Positions 1-9,352 of a stretch of 64,000 nt of DNA are shown here, one piece after another. A program made the position numbers and the translations under genes. Numbering within the stretch: the stretch's first letter is position 1; every line of letters begins with the position of its first letter. Origin of the DNA: JAJPJE01 sp963848375 (lineage in GTDB: Bacteria; Acidobacteriota; Terriglobia; Terriglobales; Acidobacteriaceae); the NCBI GenBank assembly GCA_963848375.1, contig CAWKDK010000018.1:887670-951669 (forward strand), written 5' to 3'. The notes below the pieces were generated by a model. It made no database searches. It saw only the letters and a program-made list of their open reading frames with translations, and was not told the DNA's origin.

Positions 1-691
1 GCGCAATGAACCAGAGCGTCTGCGAACTGAGGAGCGTCAGGGATGGAATTATTGCCTTGCCGCCAATCTTTTTGGCGACCGCAATTAAACCGGAGCACGA
101 TGCAGCCACGAAGCCTATGCCAAAGATTACGCGCAGAACAAGGGACAGTTTGACTGGAATGCCGAGCGAGATGAACAACGGATCGCCGGATGCGCCAGTG
201 TGCAGCGTCAGAAACAAGAATCCGTAGGACAGTAGAAAAGCCGAATAGAGCGCACGACGTTGCATCGGCGTGGGTTGGGCACCGGCACGTCGGAGAAACA
301 TCATGAACAGGCCGTAGTTCTGGCCGCTGTAATGCCAAGGACTCCAGGTCAGGTAAATGGTGATCAGCCAGGGCAGGACTGCAAAGGAAAAATGCGCCAA
401 CAAACCGGTCAGGATAACCAACCCGGTGATATGAACCGTGAAGATACGGTATTTCCGGAAGTCCTCGCGCGTGTGATAAGCGCGATAGATCGTTGCCATG
501 TAGTGGGGATAGTTAAAAACCAGGGCCAATGCATAGAAGGCAACGCCCCAGGCGAGCTCGTGCGAGGCTGAGAGATACGTCAGCAGGAGTAGCGGTACGG
601 TCCAGGCGCCGCAGCCAAGAATAAGATCGGCCCACGGATTGTAGAGCCACAAATTGGAGTGGCTCGATCCCTGTTCTGAAGTTGCTGTCAT
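1..691 (-). CDS. Polytopic membrane protein, 3' end cut by window edge
   Basis: Reading the minus strand from the ATG at 691 gives 230 codons with no stop up to base 1, so the gene continues outside the window. The protein begins MTATSEQGSSHSNLWLYNPW and is dominated by hydrophobic stretches, with about six membrane-spanning segments visible (for example around residues 20-40, 45-62, 85-105 and 150-170). There are several conserved-looking His/Trp residues near helix ends, including NYPHYMATIYRAYH and WSPWHYSGQNYG. I do not recognise the family. Histidines in such loops can bind metal or haem, but that is speculation. It is divergent from the histidine kinase gene to its right. Confidence 0.75.
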   Translation of the reverse strand, partial: MTATSEQGSSHSNLWLYNPWADLILGCGAWTVPLLLLTYLSASHELAWGVAFYALALVFNYPHYMATIYRAYHTREDFRKYRIFTVHITGLVILTGLLAHFSFAVLPWLITIYLTWSPWHYSGQNYGLFMMFLRRAGAQPTPMQRRALYSAFLLSYGFLFLTLHTGASGDPLFISLGIPVKLSLVLRVIFGIGFVAASCSGLIAVAKKIGGKAIIPSLTLLSSQTLWFIA

Positions 692-821
692 GGCGGAAAG
701 AGGCTGATTCAAAGCGGATTATAGGTGGATTCGAGGTCCCCTACGTTATCCATCAGGGTGCGTACCTAGGTAAGCAGAGACGGCCGCAGCGGCTTGACTG
801 CTTGGGTAGCCAGCAGCTTCG

Positions 822-2174
822 TTGTATCCTCGGCATGTGCCGCGTTCAACTGGTAGGTCTCCGACAAGCGCCCTGCTTCTGGGCCTGATCGTCACACTTG
901 TGGCGGTGGTCGCCTACTCGTGGTACATCACTGTGCAGATTTCGGGCCTACGCGATCTGCAGCGCAACATCGCTGACCGCAATCGCAAGGACTCGCTGCA
1001 ACTCCTCCGTATCCAGAATGACTTGAACCAGGTCGCCTTGTCGATGCGCGATATGCTCGACAATGATGAGCCGTATCCTCTGAGCGCGTGGTCGGCGCCG
1101 CTGCAAAGAATTCGTGGCGATCTGGATGACGCGATCAATCGCGAAGATCAGCTGGCTACCGCGACCCGCACGCCCGAACAACGGCAATATCTGCGCAACA
1201 ACCTGGCACAATTCTGGGACGCCGTGGACCGAACGTTTGCCCTGGCGCAATCAGGCAAGGAAGATGAGGCGCGCGCGCAGATTCGGCTGTCATTGCAATC
1301 ACGGCAGGAAGCGTTGAGCAACGCGGTTTCGCGCCTGCTGGTGCAAAACAACGAAAGCGAAGAGCAGGCCGCGCAGAGGGTCAGCCAGATCTACGATCGG
1401 GTGCAGCGGCAGGTTTATATCTTTCTGACAGCGGTGCTAATTGCGATTGTTCTAACCAGTTTGTATCTGATTCGCTCAAATCGCATGCTGTTCGCGCGAC
1501 TGGCAGAGCTCTCGCAGCAGCGCAGTGAATTGGCGCAAACGCTGATTGCGACGCAGGAATCCACGCTGAGACACATTTCGCGCGAATTGCATGACGAGTT
1601 TGGGCAGATCCTAACGGCCATGGGATCGATGTTGGGGCGCGCTGGAAGGCATGCGCCCGAGGGTTCCAAACTTCGCGAAGATCTGCGCGAGGTGAATGAG
1701 ATTGCCCAATCGACGCTCGACAAAGTGCGCACGCTATCCCAGGCATTACACCCGGTTACACTCGATGAAGCCGGTCTGGAGAGCACACTCGACTGGTATC
1801 TGCCTACGGTGGAAAGGCAGACGGGAATTACCGTATCCTATGAGAAGTCGGGAACTCCCTTTCCGGTGGAAGGCAGCGCTGCTGTGCATGTGTACCGCGT
1901 CTTGCAAGAGGCGCTGAACAATGTTGCGCGGCACTCCAAAGCGAAAGAGGCGTGGGTGCGGCTGCGATTTCTTCCGCAGATGCTGGATCTGGAAGTGGAA
2001 GATCACGGCGTGGGATTCAGTCCCGACGGCAAGAGGCGGGGCATTGGGCTGGTTGCGATGCGGGAGCGCGCGGAGTTGGTCAACGGCACGCTGGAATTCA
2101 GCCGGCCGACTCAGGGAGGAACGCTGGTGCGATTGATAGTTCCAAGAGAGGCAGCAGACGGACATGCCAGATAA
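822..2174 (+). CDS. Membrane sensor histidine kinase, NarX/DegS type
   Basis: A 450-residue two-component sensor. TM helices at about residues 17-38 and 197-217 flank a helical extracytoplasmic region of roughly 155 residues that is probably the sensor. A HisKA_3 dimerisation domain follows, with the phospho-acceptor His257 in RELHDEFG, then a HATPase domain with the N box (LQEALNNVARHSKA), a DHGVGFS G1 box and RGIGLVAMRERAEL. This architecture pairs with LuxR-type regulators, and one follows directly. The start is uncertain: TTG at 822 or in-frame GTG at 837, with no clear Shine-Dalgarno for either. The stop overlaps the next gene by 11 bases, indicating translational coupling. The signal sensed is unknown. 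Confidence 0.9.
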   Translation: MYPRHVPRSTGRSPTSALLLGLIVTLVAVVAYSWYITVQISGLRDLQRNIADRNRKDSLQLLRIQNDLNQVALSMRDMLDNDEPYPLSAWSAPLQRIRGDLDDAINREDQLATATRTPEQRQYLRNNLAQFWDAVDRTFALAQSGKEDEARAQIRLSLQSRQEALSNAVSRLLVQNNESEEQAAQRVSQIYDRVQRQVYIFLTAVLIAIVLTSLYLIRSNRMLFARLAELSQQRSELAQTLIATQESTLRHISRELHDEFGQILTAMGSMLGRAGRHAPEGSKLREDLREVNEIAQSTLDKVRTLSQALHPVTLDEAGLESTLDWYLPTVERQTGITVSYEKSGTPFPVEGSAAVHVYRVLQEALNNVARHSKAKEAWVRLRFLPQMLDLEVEDHGVGFSPDGKRRGIGLVAMRERAELVNGTLEFSRPTQGGTLVRLIVPREAADGHAR

Positions 2175-2793
2175 GATTTCAGTTTTGCTTGTCGACGATC
2201 ACAGCCTGGTGCGGCGTGGTTTTCGCAAGATATTAGAAGACGAGCCTGGAATCGAAGTGGTCGGCGAAGCAGGCGATGGGGCTGAAGGCGTCGATCTGGC
2301 GTACAGACTCAAGCCGCAGGTTGTGGTGATGGACTGCGCGCTGCCGGGCATGAGCGGGTTGCAGGCGACAAGAAAGATTGTCGACACCTGTCCGGAAACA
2401 GTGGTGCTGATGCTGAGCATGCACTCGGAAGACACTTGGGTTCGGCAGGCACTGGACGCGGGCGCTCGTGGTTACATCCTGAAGAACGCCGTCGACCTTG
2501 AGCTGGTCAACGCGATCAAGCGTGTTGTAGCGGGAGAACAGGTGCTCGATCCAGGAGTGTCAAAAGCCGGGAGCCTGAAGGGCGAGCGCGACTACGGCCT
2601 GACCACGCGCGAGCTAGAAATCCTGCAGTTTATTGTTGATGGCAAGTCAAACAAAGAAATCGCCACACAACTCGATCTCAGCGTGAACACCGTTGCGGTG
2701 CATCGCGCAAATATGATGGACGCTCTTGGTATTCACAAGACCGCGGAACTGGTTGTTTACGCGATCCGGAACGGGCTGGTGAATATTCCGTGA
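2164..2793 (+). CDS. LuxR/NarL-family response regulator
   Basis: A 209-residue cytoplasmic transcription regulator. The N-terminal receiver domain shows the acidic pair D11-D12, the phospho-acceptor D57 (VVMDCALPGMSG) and the conserved Lys in GYILKNA. The C-terminal LuxR helix-turn-helix shows LTTRELEILQFIVDGKSNKE followed by VNTVAVHRANMM. It is the obvious partner of the upstream kinase, whose gene it overlaps by 11 bases. Its own stop overlaps the next start in a GTGA arrangement, so kinase, regulator and the FG-GAP protein form one coupled transcript. Targets cannot be seen from the sequence. Confidence 0.93.
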   Translation: MPDKISVLLVDDHSLVRRGFRKILEDEPGIEVVGEAGDGAEGVDLAYRLKPQVVVMDCALPGMSGLQATRKIVDTCPETVVLMLSMHSEDTWVRQALDAGARGYILKNAVDLELVNAIKRVVAGEQVLDPGVSKAGSLKGERDYGLTTRELEILQFIVDGKSNKEIATQLDLSVNTVAVHRANMMDALGIHKTAELVVYAIRNGLVNIP

Positions 2794-4487
2794 ACCGGCG
2801 GTCTTTTCTGTCTGGTCTCGTCGCTTCCGCAATTGCAGCCAAGGTGATTCCGACTCCGGCATTCGCGCTTCCCGGAGCTGCAGGTCTAGGCTTCCAGTTT
2901 GTCGACGTCACCCAAAAGGCAGGCATTCAGTTTCAACACAACACCGGCGCCTATGGCGGAAAACTCTTGCCGGAGACGATGGGATCGGGCTGCGCTTTTC
3001 TGGACTACGATCGCGACGGCTGGCAGGACATTCTGCTGGTCAATGGCATGGACTGGCCCGGCCACAAGCGTCAGCGGAGCACGCTCCGGCTCTATCACAA
3101 CAATCGGAATGGTACGTTCACGGATGTAACCCATGCAGCCGGCCTCGACGTGGAGATGTACGGCATGGGCGTCGCCGTTGGCGATTACGATAACGACGGC
3201 TTTCCGGACATTCTAATCACCTGCGTAGGACAGAATCGCCTGTTTCACAACACCGGCAAGGGAACATTTGTCGACGTCACGCGCAAGAGTGGCCTGTTTG
3301 GTAAGCAGGCGTTCAGCACATCCGCACTGTGGTTCGATTACGATCGCGATGGGCTGCTTGATCTCTTCGTCTGCAACTATGTACGGTGGTCTGCCGATCA
3401 GGACGTCTTCTGCAGTCTGGATGGGAAACACAAGTCGTATTGCACACCAGAAGCCTACCGTGGCGCGACCTGCTGGTTATTCCACAACCGCGGGGATGGA
3501 ACCTTCGAGGATGTAACCGCCAAGAGCGGAATCTTCGATGCGACTTCGAAGTCTCTGGGAGTGGCGCTGCTTGATTATGATCGCGACGGCTGGCCGGATC
3601 TGCTCGTTGCCAATGACACTCAGCCAAACAAGCTGTATCGCAATCAGAAGAACGGAACTTTTAAGGACGTTGCCGTCGAGGCAGACATCGCTTTCAGCAA
3701 CGATGGAAAGGCCCGGGCGGGAATGGGTGTCGATGTCGCGGATTTCGAGAACTCCGGCGTCGTCGGAGTGGCGATTACCAATTTCGATAACGAAATGATC
3801 GGGTTCTATCGTGAGAAGAACGGCAGCTATGTCGACGTTGCCGATGAAACTGGGATAGGTCGAGCCTCGCGCAACTCGCTCGGATTCGGATGCAGCTTCC
3901 TCGATGTCAATCTAGACGGCTACCTTGACCTCCTTGCGGTGAATGGCCACATTGACGATACCGTACGTAACATCCGACGCGATGTAGGGTACGCGCAGCC
4001 GCCGCAGCTTTTTCTCAACAACGGCAAAGCGCAATTCCGCGAAGTTGCCGGGGAGACCGGTGGCGATTTCAGCCAGCCGCGGGTTGGGCGAGGTCTAGCC
4101 TATGGAGATTTTGATCGCGACGGCGATCTCGATGTGCTGATCACCACGAATAATGGGCCTGCATTTCTCTTCCGCAACGATCAAACCGCCGGGAACCACA
4201 GCATCCGTTTCACCCTCATCGGAACGAAATCCAATCGCGACGCCATCGGGGCTACGGTGCGTATCTTTTACGCCGGCATGAGCCAGTCGCGCATGGTTAA
4301 GGGCGGATCGAGCTACCTCTCGCAGTCGGAGCTGCCGGTCACATTTGGATTGGGCAGAGAGGATCGCATCGAGAGAGCGGTGATCTACTGGCCAAGTGGA
4401 ATCAACGAGGAGCACAAGAATCTCGCTGCCGGGAAAGCCTACGAGTGCACCGAAGGGAGGGGTATCCGGCCCCTGCCTGGTTTTTAG
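2790..4487 (+). CDS. Tat-exported FG-GAP/VCBS repeat protein with ASPIC/UnbV C-terminus (CRTAC1-like)
   Basis: A 565-residue protein starting at GTG 2790, which overlaps the upstream stop. The N-terminus MNRRSFLSGLVASAIAAK is a twin-arginine signal, so export of a folded protein is expected. The body carries repeated calcium-loop motifs of a seven-bladed beta-propeller: DYDRDGWQD, DYDNDGFPD, DYDRDGLLD, DYDRDGWPD, DVNLDGYLD and DFDRDGDLD. The C-terminal ~80 residues (GGSSYLSQSE, then FGLGREDRIERAVIYWPSG) match the ASPIC/UnbV domain. Such proteins are secreted or surface-bound, with poorly known ligands. Translational coupling to a two-component system is the unusual point. Confidence 0.9.
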   Translation: MNRRSFLSGLVASAIAAKVIPTPAFALPGAAGLGFQFVDVTQKAGIQFQHNTGAYGGKLLPETMGSGCAFLDYDRDGWQDILLVNGMDWPGHKRQRSTLRLYHNNRNGTFTDVTHAAGLDVEMYGMGVAVGDYDNDGFPDILITCVGQNRLFHNTGKGTFVDVTRKSGLFGKQAFSTSALWFDYDRDGLLDLFVCNYVRWSADQDVFCSLDGKHKSYCTPEAYRGATCWLFHNRGDGTFEDVTAKSGIFDATSKSLGVALLDYDRDGWPDLLVANDTQPNKLYRNQKNGTFKDVAVEADIAFSNDGKARAGMGVDVADFENSGVVGVAITNFDNEMIGFYREKNGSYVDVADETGIGRASRNSLGFGCSFLDVNLDGYLDLLAVNGHIDDTVRNIRRDVGYAQPPQLFLNNGKAQFREVAGETGGDFSQPRVGRGLAYGDFDRDGDLDVLITTNNGPAFLFRNDQTAGNHSIRFTLIGTKSNRDAIGATVRIFYAGMSQSRMVKGGSSYLSQSELPVTFGLGREDRIERAVIYWPSGINEEHKNLAAGKAYECTEGRGIRPLPGF

Positions 4488-4538
4488 CGACAAAAATTTA
4501 ACTTCGCTTGCTGCGGTCTATGGGCGTCTAATTCCGCC

Positions 4539-5207
4539 ATGGACGTCTCTGCGATCAGCGAAGATGCAGTGCGAAGAGGAGCAGCGGTTTATAGCCGGCC
4601 GGTGCTCGCGATCTACGACCTCTTTGTTCTCCGGTTCACGAACACTTTCGTCTGGAAGTGCCCGTCTTCACACATTTTGGAGTTCTACAACCAGAATGTT
4701 TCAGACAAGCACCTCGATATAGGCGTGGGGACCGGGTATTTTCTCGATCGCGGCAGGTTCCCATCCGCGACGCCGCAAATCGCGCTGATGGACCTGAACG
4801 AGAACAGCCTTCAGAAAACGGCGAAGCGGTTGCGGCGCTATCATCCCAAGACTTATCTGCGAAATGTGCTCGAACCGGTCGAAATTGGAGACTCGGGATT
4901 CGGGTCGGTTGGTTTGAATTTTCTTCTGCACTGCCTTCCCGGAAACATGGTCACGAAGCGGGTTGTCTTCGAGAATCTCAAGCCTCTGCTGCGCGAGGGC
5001 GGCGTTGTTTTCGGGACAACGATCCTTGGTGTTGGCGTACAACGCAGCTGGCTGGGTGACATCTACATGCGAATCTTCAACTCAAAGGGAGTTTTCAGCA
5101 ATTACAACGACCGGCGCGCCGATTTGGAAGATGGACTTTCAAAAAATTTCGGTCGGTATGAAGTGACCACCCGAGGCTGCATCGGGTTCTTCAGAGCGTG
5201 GAAGTAA
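4539..5207 (+). CDS. Class I SAM-dependent methyltransferase
   Basis: A 222-residue predicted cytoplasmic methyltransferase. Motif I is visible as HLDIGVGTGYFLDRG (about residues 60-75), the acidic residue after beta-2 in LMDLNENSLQ, and later GFGSVGLNFLLHCLPG, typical of the motif IV region. The substrate is unknown. It lies 51 bases after the FG-GAP gene and may be in the same transcript. Its 3' end overlaps the convergent phospholipase-like gene by 69 bases, and both reading frames look real there. Confidence 0.83.
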   Translation: MDVSAISEDAVRRGAAVYSRPVLAIYDLFVLRFTNTFVWKCPSSHILEFYNQNVSDKHLDIGVGTGYFLDRGRFPSATPQIALMDLNENSLQKTAKRLRRYHPKTYLRNVLEPVEIGDSGFGSVGLNFLLHCLPGNMVTKRVVFENLKPLLREGGVVFGTTILGVGVQRSWLGDIYMRIFNSKGVFSNYNDRRADLEDGLSKNFGRYEVTTRGCIGFFRAWK

Positions 5208-6485
5208 GCTCTCTTTCGCTGCCGGTGGCTGTTGCGCATTCGTGGCCTTTAGCATTTGCAAAGCCTCGTCCGTCTTTCTCCACTTGCCGCGCTTAAGAGA
5301 AAGACTCGCGGTATTCGTAGAGAAATACCACAATATGTTTTCCCGCAAACCGGGCGTCACGCCTGCAAAGTTGTGCTTTGCAAGCAGGAGTACCAGCTCA
5401 CTGTAGGCGTCATCTGCCAATTTATATTGGCCGGGCTTGGTGAGAGCGCCTGTATCCAGATTCCGATCGGGCAGATCGTTTGTGCCGTCTGCCATCTTAT
5501 GCGCTTGCTCAACGTAGATTCGTACGACGTTGTTCATGCTCTTAATGTAGAGGTCTTCCGTCTGCGGGGTCGGATCCTTATACTGCAGTGCTTTCAGCGG
5601 ACCGAATTTCGGAATCAATTTGAACAGGAAGGCGAGAGTCTTGGCGAACCAGCCTGGATGTTGATATTCCGAACCAAATTGCTTTTCGTAGTCGGCGCGG
5701 GAGAGGTGAAAGAGGAATTCTCCGTGCGCGGGATCTTGCTTCTCTTCGAGATGCTGATGGTCGCGCGACGCAAGTGCCACCTTCGTCATCTCCGGGATAA
5801 CCTGGCTTACCGCAAAGCGAAAGGTGCCGATGCTGAGTTCCTCGTTGTGAACAAATTCCGAAAGTGCGATTCCGTAGGTCTCTTGGAAAGCACGCTGAAG
5901 AAGGTCTTGAGCGATCTCGAATCCGATGAAGTCGTGATATTGCTTGGCGCTGTAGCGGCCTTTGGCGACCTGCACGACATCGAAGCTGAATTCGGTTTCT
6001 AGGTGCGCCTCGGGATTGTCTTCATAGGTAACGATATTCCCATGCTTCTTGCGGAGCTTCGGGTATTCGATTGGCACCGACTCATTGACCGCGGGATGCC
6101 CCCAGCTGTCACTGACATAGTGAGCGAGCGCTCCCAGAGCGAATGCGTATTCATTGACATTACTAGAGTCGCGAACCAGGTGGTCGACAAAATTCCCCGT
6201 ACGGATGTAATGCAGCAGGTTCGTAAATTCGTGACTGCCGAACGGGTAATAACCGATGTCCTGGATGACGGAACCGCCATACGCGTAGGCGTGCGCCGTC
6301 TTGAGATCTTCAGGCGTGGATTGCGGGAAGCGTCGGAGCAGCGCAGGACGAATCGTGCTGTCCCAGCAGATATCGATGACCTCCTCGTGGGAGAGGACTG
6401 AGTACGCCCGTGCCTCATGGGCGTGTGCAACCAGGAATGCGAAGAGGATCGTGATTGGAAGGAGTAGTTTTCTATCAGAACGCAT
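5139..6485 (-). CDS. Secreted zinc-dependent phospholipase C-like protein
   Basis: A 448-residue protein if started at the ATG at 6485 (an in-frame ATG at 6497 gives four more residues). It has a Sec signal peptide (RKLLLPITILFAFLVAHA) ending near residue 27. The mature start YSVLSHEEVIDICW, then AHAYAYGGSVIQDIGYYPFG, SHEFTNLLHYI and LGALAHYVSDSWGHPAVN, show the spaced His/Asp pattern of the zinc-dependent phospholipase C / S1-P1 nuclease fold. Function is inferred from these ligands only; a lipid substrate is not proven. The C-terminal part (after about residue 300) is not recognised. It is convergent with the methyltransferase gene. Confidence 0.8.
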   Translation of the reverse strand: MRSDRKLLLPITILFAFLVAHAHEARAYSVLSHEEVIDICWDSTIRPALLRRFPQSTPEDLKTAHAYAYGGSVIQDIGYYPFGSHEFTNLLHYIRTGNFVDHLVRDSSNVNEYAFALGALAHYVSDSWGHPAVNESVPIEYPKLRKKHGNIVTYEDNPEAHLETEFSFDVVQVAKGRYSAKQYHDFIGFEIAQDLLQRAFQETYGIALSEFVHNEELSIGTFRFAVSQVIPEMTKVALASRDHQHLEEKQDPAHGEFLFHLSRADYEKQFGSEYQHPGWFAKTLAFLFKLIPKFGPLKALQYKDPTPQTEDLYIKSMNNVVRIYVEQAHKMADGTNDLPDRNLDTGALTKPGQYKLADDAYSELVLLLAKHNFAGVTPGLRENILWYFSTNTASLSLKRGKWRKTDEALQMLKATNAQQPPAAKESLLPRSEEPDAASGGHFIPTEIF

Positions 6486-6668
6486 CAGCAGCCACACTGG
6501 GGCAAGCTGATTAGATGCAGTTTACGTCGAGGACGCAGTGCGCGGTCCTGACTGTAGCAAGTTCCGGCGGAAACCGGTTCCCCGAAACCCAAATATTGGG
6601 TGAGGATACTCAATTTCCGCGACAGTCGCCCTTTTTGGGGGTATTGTCAGTAGCGGTACGGAGTACGC

Positions 6669-7034
6669 ATGCACCATACCATCTTGATCGTGGACGACGA
6701 TGCCGCCTTGGTCGAAATCCTGACCGTTTTTCTCCGCTCTCAAGACTATGAGATTTTCGCGGTGGATAGCGCGCCTGCCGCTATGAGAGTGATTCAGGAA
6801 GAATCACTGTCGGGATTGATCATCGACTCGTTGCCCGGTTTGCGCGGTCTCGATGTCGTGAAGATATTTCGAAAGAAGAATCCATTAGGTGCGATTATCT
6901 TCTTCACCGGCCTGGCTTACGACGACACTTCCGAAACGGCAATGGAAGCAGGCGCGAACGCCGTGTTGTTCAAGCCCGTCGGGCTGGAGAAGATTGCTTC
7001 AGCATTGCGGCGACTGCTCGCGAAAACTGCATAG
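6669..7034 (+). CDS. Single-domain response regulator (receiver only)
   Basis: A 121-residue CheY-like receiver with no output domain. The acidic cluster D9-D11, phospho-acceptor D53 (IIDSLPGLRG), the Thr in FFTG and the Lys in LFKPVG are all present, so phosphorylation is plausible. SLPG replaces the more usual M/LPG after the acceptor Asp. No kinase gene lies next to it, so it is an orphan receiver that may act through protein contacts. It is flanked by unrelated genes on the opposite strand. Confidence 0.88.
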   Translation: MHHTILIVDDDAALVEILTVFLRSQDYEIFAVDSAPAAMRVIQEESLSGLIIDSLPGLRGLDVVKIFRKKNPLGAIIFFTGLAYDDTSETAMEAGANAVLFKPVGLEKIASALRRLLAKTA

Positions 7035-7053
7035 CCGCAATCCGGCTTGATTC

Positions 7054-8346
7054 CTACGGAAGTGTGCGAGTCCCCACTGCGGCTTTCAGTTGCTCCACCG
7101 CAAGCATGTAGCTGGCCAGCGACTGCCGGTAAGATAATTGAACTGAACGGTAGCTGCGTTCGGCATCGAGAAAATCGAGAAGGCTTGCGGCGCCATGCTG
7201 AAATGCATATTGGCTGATATCGAGTGATTCCTTAGCCTGATCGAGATACCCCGAGGTGTAGAGCTTAACGACCTCATCGTTCGAACGAACGGCAGCGTAG
7301 GCGCTGTAGACGTCAGTTAGGACCCCGTCGGAAGCAGCCAGATCCATTTGCTTGGCCTGATCAATTGCGTAGTGCGTGCGCGCGATTTCTCCCTGGTTAC
7401 GATCGAAGACGGCGAGGGGAATATTGAAGAAGAATGCGGCGGTATTGGTCCCTGAGACGTGCGAGTAGGTGAAGGTTGTTCCAAGATCTTGCTTACCATT
7501 GGCGATCGCCAAGCGATTCTGGCTTCCTGCCGCATTTACGCCTGCATTTGCCTCAAGAAGGTCGGGCCGTTCGCGCAAAGCTCTCAGCTTCAAATCATCG
7601 ACGTTCAGGTTGAGGGGTTGATACAGCAAGTCGCCGGTAATGTCATACGCATCAGGCAATGCGTCGTAGCCTATGAATTGCCGGAGTTGGGCCAGGCCCT
7701 GAACGCGGGCAACGTTGGCGGCCGACACATCTGACTGAAATTGCAGCAACTGCAACTTCACTTTCAGCAGATCGCCTTCGCTGATATCTCCTGCCTTAAA
7801 ACGTTCGTTACTGATGCCGACTGTTTTCTGATAACTATCGAGCGCCTGCTTTGCGAAATCGAGATTGGACTCGGCCAGCAGCACGTTGATGAATTGCTGT
7901 GCAACGGAAAACGCGAGCGTGCGTTCGGTATCGGCCACCTGGTAACGGGTTACCGCGGTCGCATCCTGCGCGGCTGCGAGACGTGCCTGTCGCTTCTTGC
8001 CACGTTCGATCGTGTACCCAATTCCGACATCGTACTGAGCGTTGTCGTTCAGGAATGTCGAGGTCAGCTGGCTGGGCTCAAAGATCGGGATAAATTGCGC
8101 ATCCCACGAAAGCAATGGATTAGGCCGCAGGTTTGCCGTGACCTCATTCGCCTGGCCCTGGAGAATCTGACTCTGGGTAGCTTTCAGGGCATGACTGTGT
8201 TCGATGGCAAGCTTGATGGCGTCATCAAGCGAGACGCGCACGGGAGTTTGGGCGCCAGCTGCAGCCGAGAATGTGATCGAGGCGACGAAAAGGGCGATTA
8301 CTTGTAGGAGAAGCGGTCTGAACGTGCGATGGCGGAAATCCGTCAT
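7054..8346 (-). CDS. TolC-family outer membrane efflux protein
   Basis: A 430-residue protein with a Sec signal peptide ending at about residue 32 (AAGAQ). It then shows the TolC/CusC pattern of two long alpha-hairpin repeats: VSLDDAIKLAIEHSHALKA near the start and DLKLRALRERPDLLEANAGV at the start of the second half. AAxLLDFLDAERSY near the C-terminus is the typical conserved tail of this family. It should form a trimeric outer-membrane/periplasmic channel working with an RND or ABC pump. No pump gene is adjacent, so its partner is elsewhere. Confidence 0.9.
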   Translation of the reverse strand: MTDFRHRTFRPLLLQVIALFVASITFSAAAGAQTPVRVSLDDAIKLAIEHSHALKATQSQILQGQANEVTANLRPNPLLSWDAQFIPIFEPSQLTSTFLNDNAQYDVGIGYTIERGKKRQARLAAAQDATAVTRYQVADTERTLAFSVAQQFINVLLAESNLDFAKQALDSYQKTVGISNERFKAGDISEGDLLKVKLQLLQFQSDVSAANVARVQGLAQLRQFIGYDALPDAYDITGDLLYQPLNLNVDDLKLRALRERPDLLEANAGVNAAGSQNRLAIANGKQDLGTTFTYSHVSGTNTAAFFFNIPLAVFDRNQGEIARTHYAIDQAKQMDLAASDGVLTDVYSAYAAVRSNDEVVKLYTSGYLDQAKESLDISQYAFQHGAASLLDFLDAERSYRSVQLSYRQSLASYMLAVEQLKAAVGTRTLP

Positions 8347-8501
8347 GATTGAGTTGATTTGAAGCTTCTAACTGCTTGGGATTGTAAATCCACGATAAAG
8401 TTCGAAATAGTGTAAAGCTACGGTCTGACAGATTGGTGTTGAACAGAGATTGAACACCAGATGCAGAAAAAGTTGCTTAGAAATAGCGAAGTAATCGGCC
8501 C

Positions 8502-8537
8502 CAAAAGAAAATCCAGCTGCGATAGATCAGCAGCTGG
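8502..8537 (-). terminator. Rho-independent terminator
   Basis: On the minus strand an 8-bp perfect stem (CCAGCTGC / GCAGCTGG, 8513-8520 with 8530-8537) is followed by a T-rich run (ATTTTCTTTT). It sits just after the stop of the secreted protein gene that ends at 8564. Confidence 0.75.
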
Positions 8538-8563
8538 ACGTTGAACTAAGAGGCAGCCAGAAG

Positions 8564-9238
8564 CTATTTAGGCAATCCGTTACTGTTGTTCGATGAGTTT
8601 GCCGTTCCGGGAGCTCCTTCGCGAATCTGGTCACGTCCGGCAGTCAACGCTCCTGCGTCATCGATGCGGTTGGCCTTCTTGGCATCTGTCACCAAGCCGC
8701 TGATCCGGCGGAAAGTGTCCCCCGCTTCGGAGATCTGGTCTGCCGGGACCTCATTATCTACCGCCAATCCGTCAGTGGCAGGATCGTAATGAGCAGCTGT
8801 TTCTGCCGCCTTCGTGGAATTCGGTTTACCAAGTTGATCGAATAAACTCTTCTCAATCAGAGCGTTCATTTTCTTGGCATCTGCCTGAATCTTCTTCCAG
8901 TCAACTTTGCGTTCGTTGGCGATCTGAACCGCCGTTTTGCCGCCCTTTATCTCCCCACCAAGCTCGTCCATGCTGACCCCGGTGGCGGAGATTTCCTGCA
9001 GCAGAAACATGGAACCGTAATCGACATTTAGCAACCGGCGGGCTTGAATCAGTTGGTTGCGATCCAGTTTGTAAGTGTCGGCAACGCTCTTATTCACTGC
9101 TTCGCGAGCCGTCTGGTCCCAGGCCATTGCCTTGATCTTTGCGATTTGTTTTTCGGCGCCCTTTTGATCATCGCTGAAAGCCGGAACCGCAGCCGCGAGC
9201 ACCAGTATGATTGCCATCCAACGTACTGCACTTCTCAT
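8564..9238 (-). CDS. Secreted protein of unknown function
   Basis: A 224-residue protein. I chose the ATG at 9238 because a strong GGAGGT ribosome-binding site lies just upstream on the minus strand (9246-9251) and because it begins exactly at a Sec signal peptide (MRSAVRWMAIILVLAAAVPA, cleaved near residue 22). The mature part is helical and charged, with no motif I can name. It contains a stretch (NRNQ/LIQARRLLNVDYGSM) repeated in similar proteins of this group only as far as I can guess. It is a single gene with its own terminator. Export is well supported; function is not. Confidence 0.78.
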   Translation of the reverse strand: MRSAVRWMAIILVLAAAVPAFSDDQKGAEKQIAKIKAMAWDQTAREAVNKSVADTYKLDRNQLIQARRLLNVDYGSMFLLQEISATGVSMDELGGEIKGGKTAVQIANERKVDWKKIQADAKKMNALIEKSLFDQLGKPNSTKAAETAAHYDPATDGLAVDNEVPADQISEAGDTFRRISGLVTDAKKANRIDDAGALTAGRDQIREGAPGTANSSNNSNGLPK

Positions 9239-9352
9239 GGTAAGTACCTCCGCTCTATTGAGTGTTATCGAAACAAAAGCAAAAATCAAGGACAGCCGCC
9301 AAGTCTGTGACAGAACACGGTCCAGCTCTTGTCTGCTATACGCGATCGGCCG

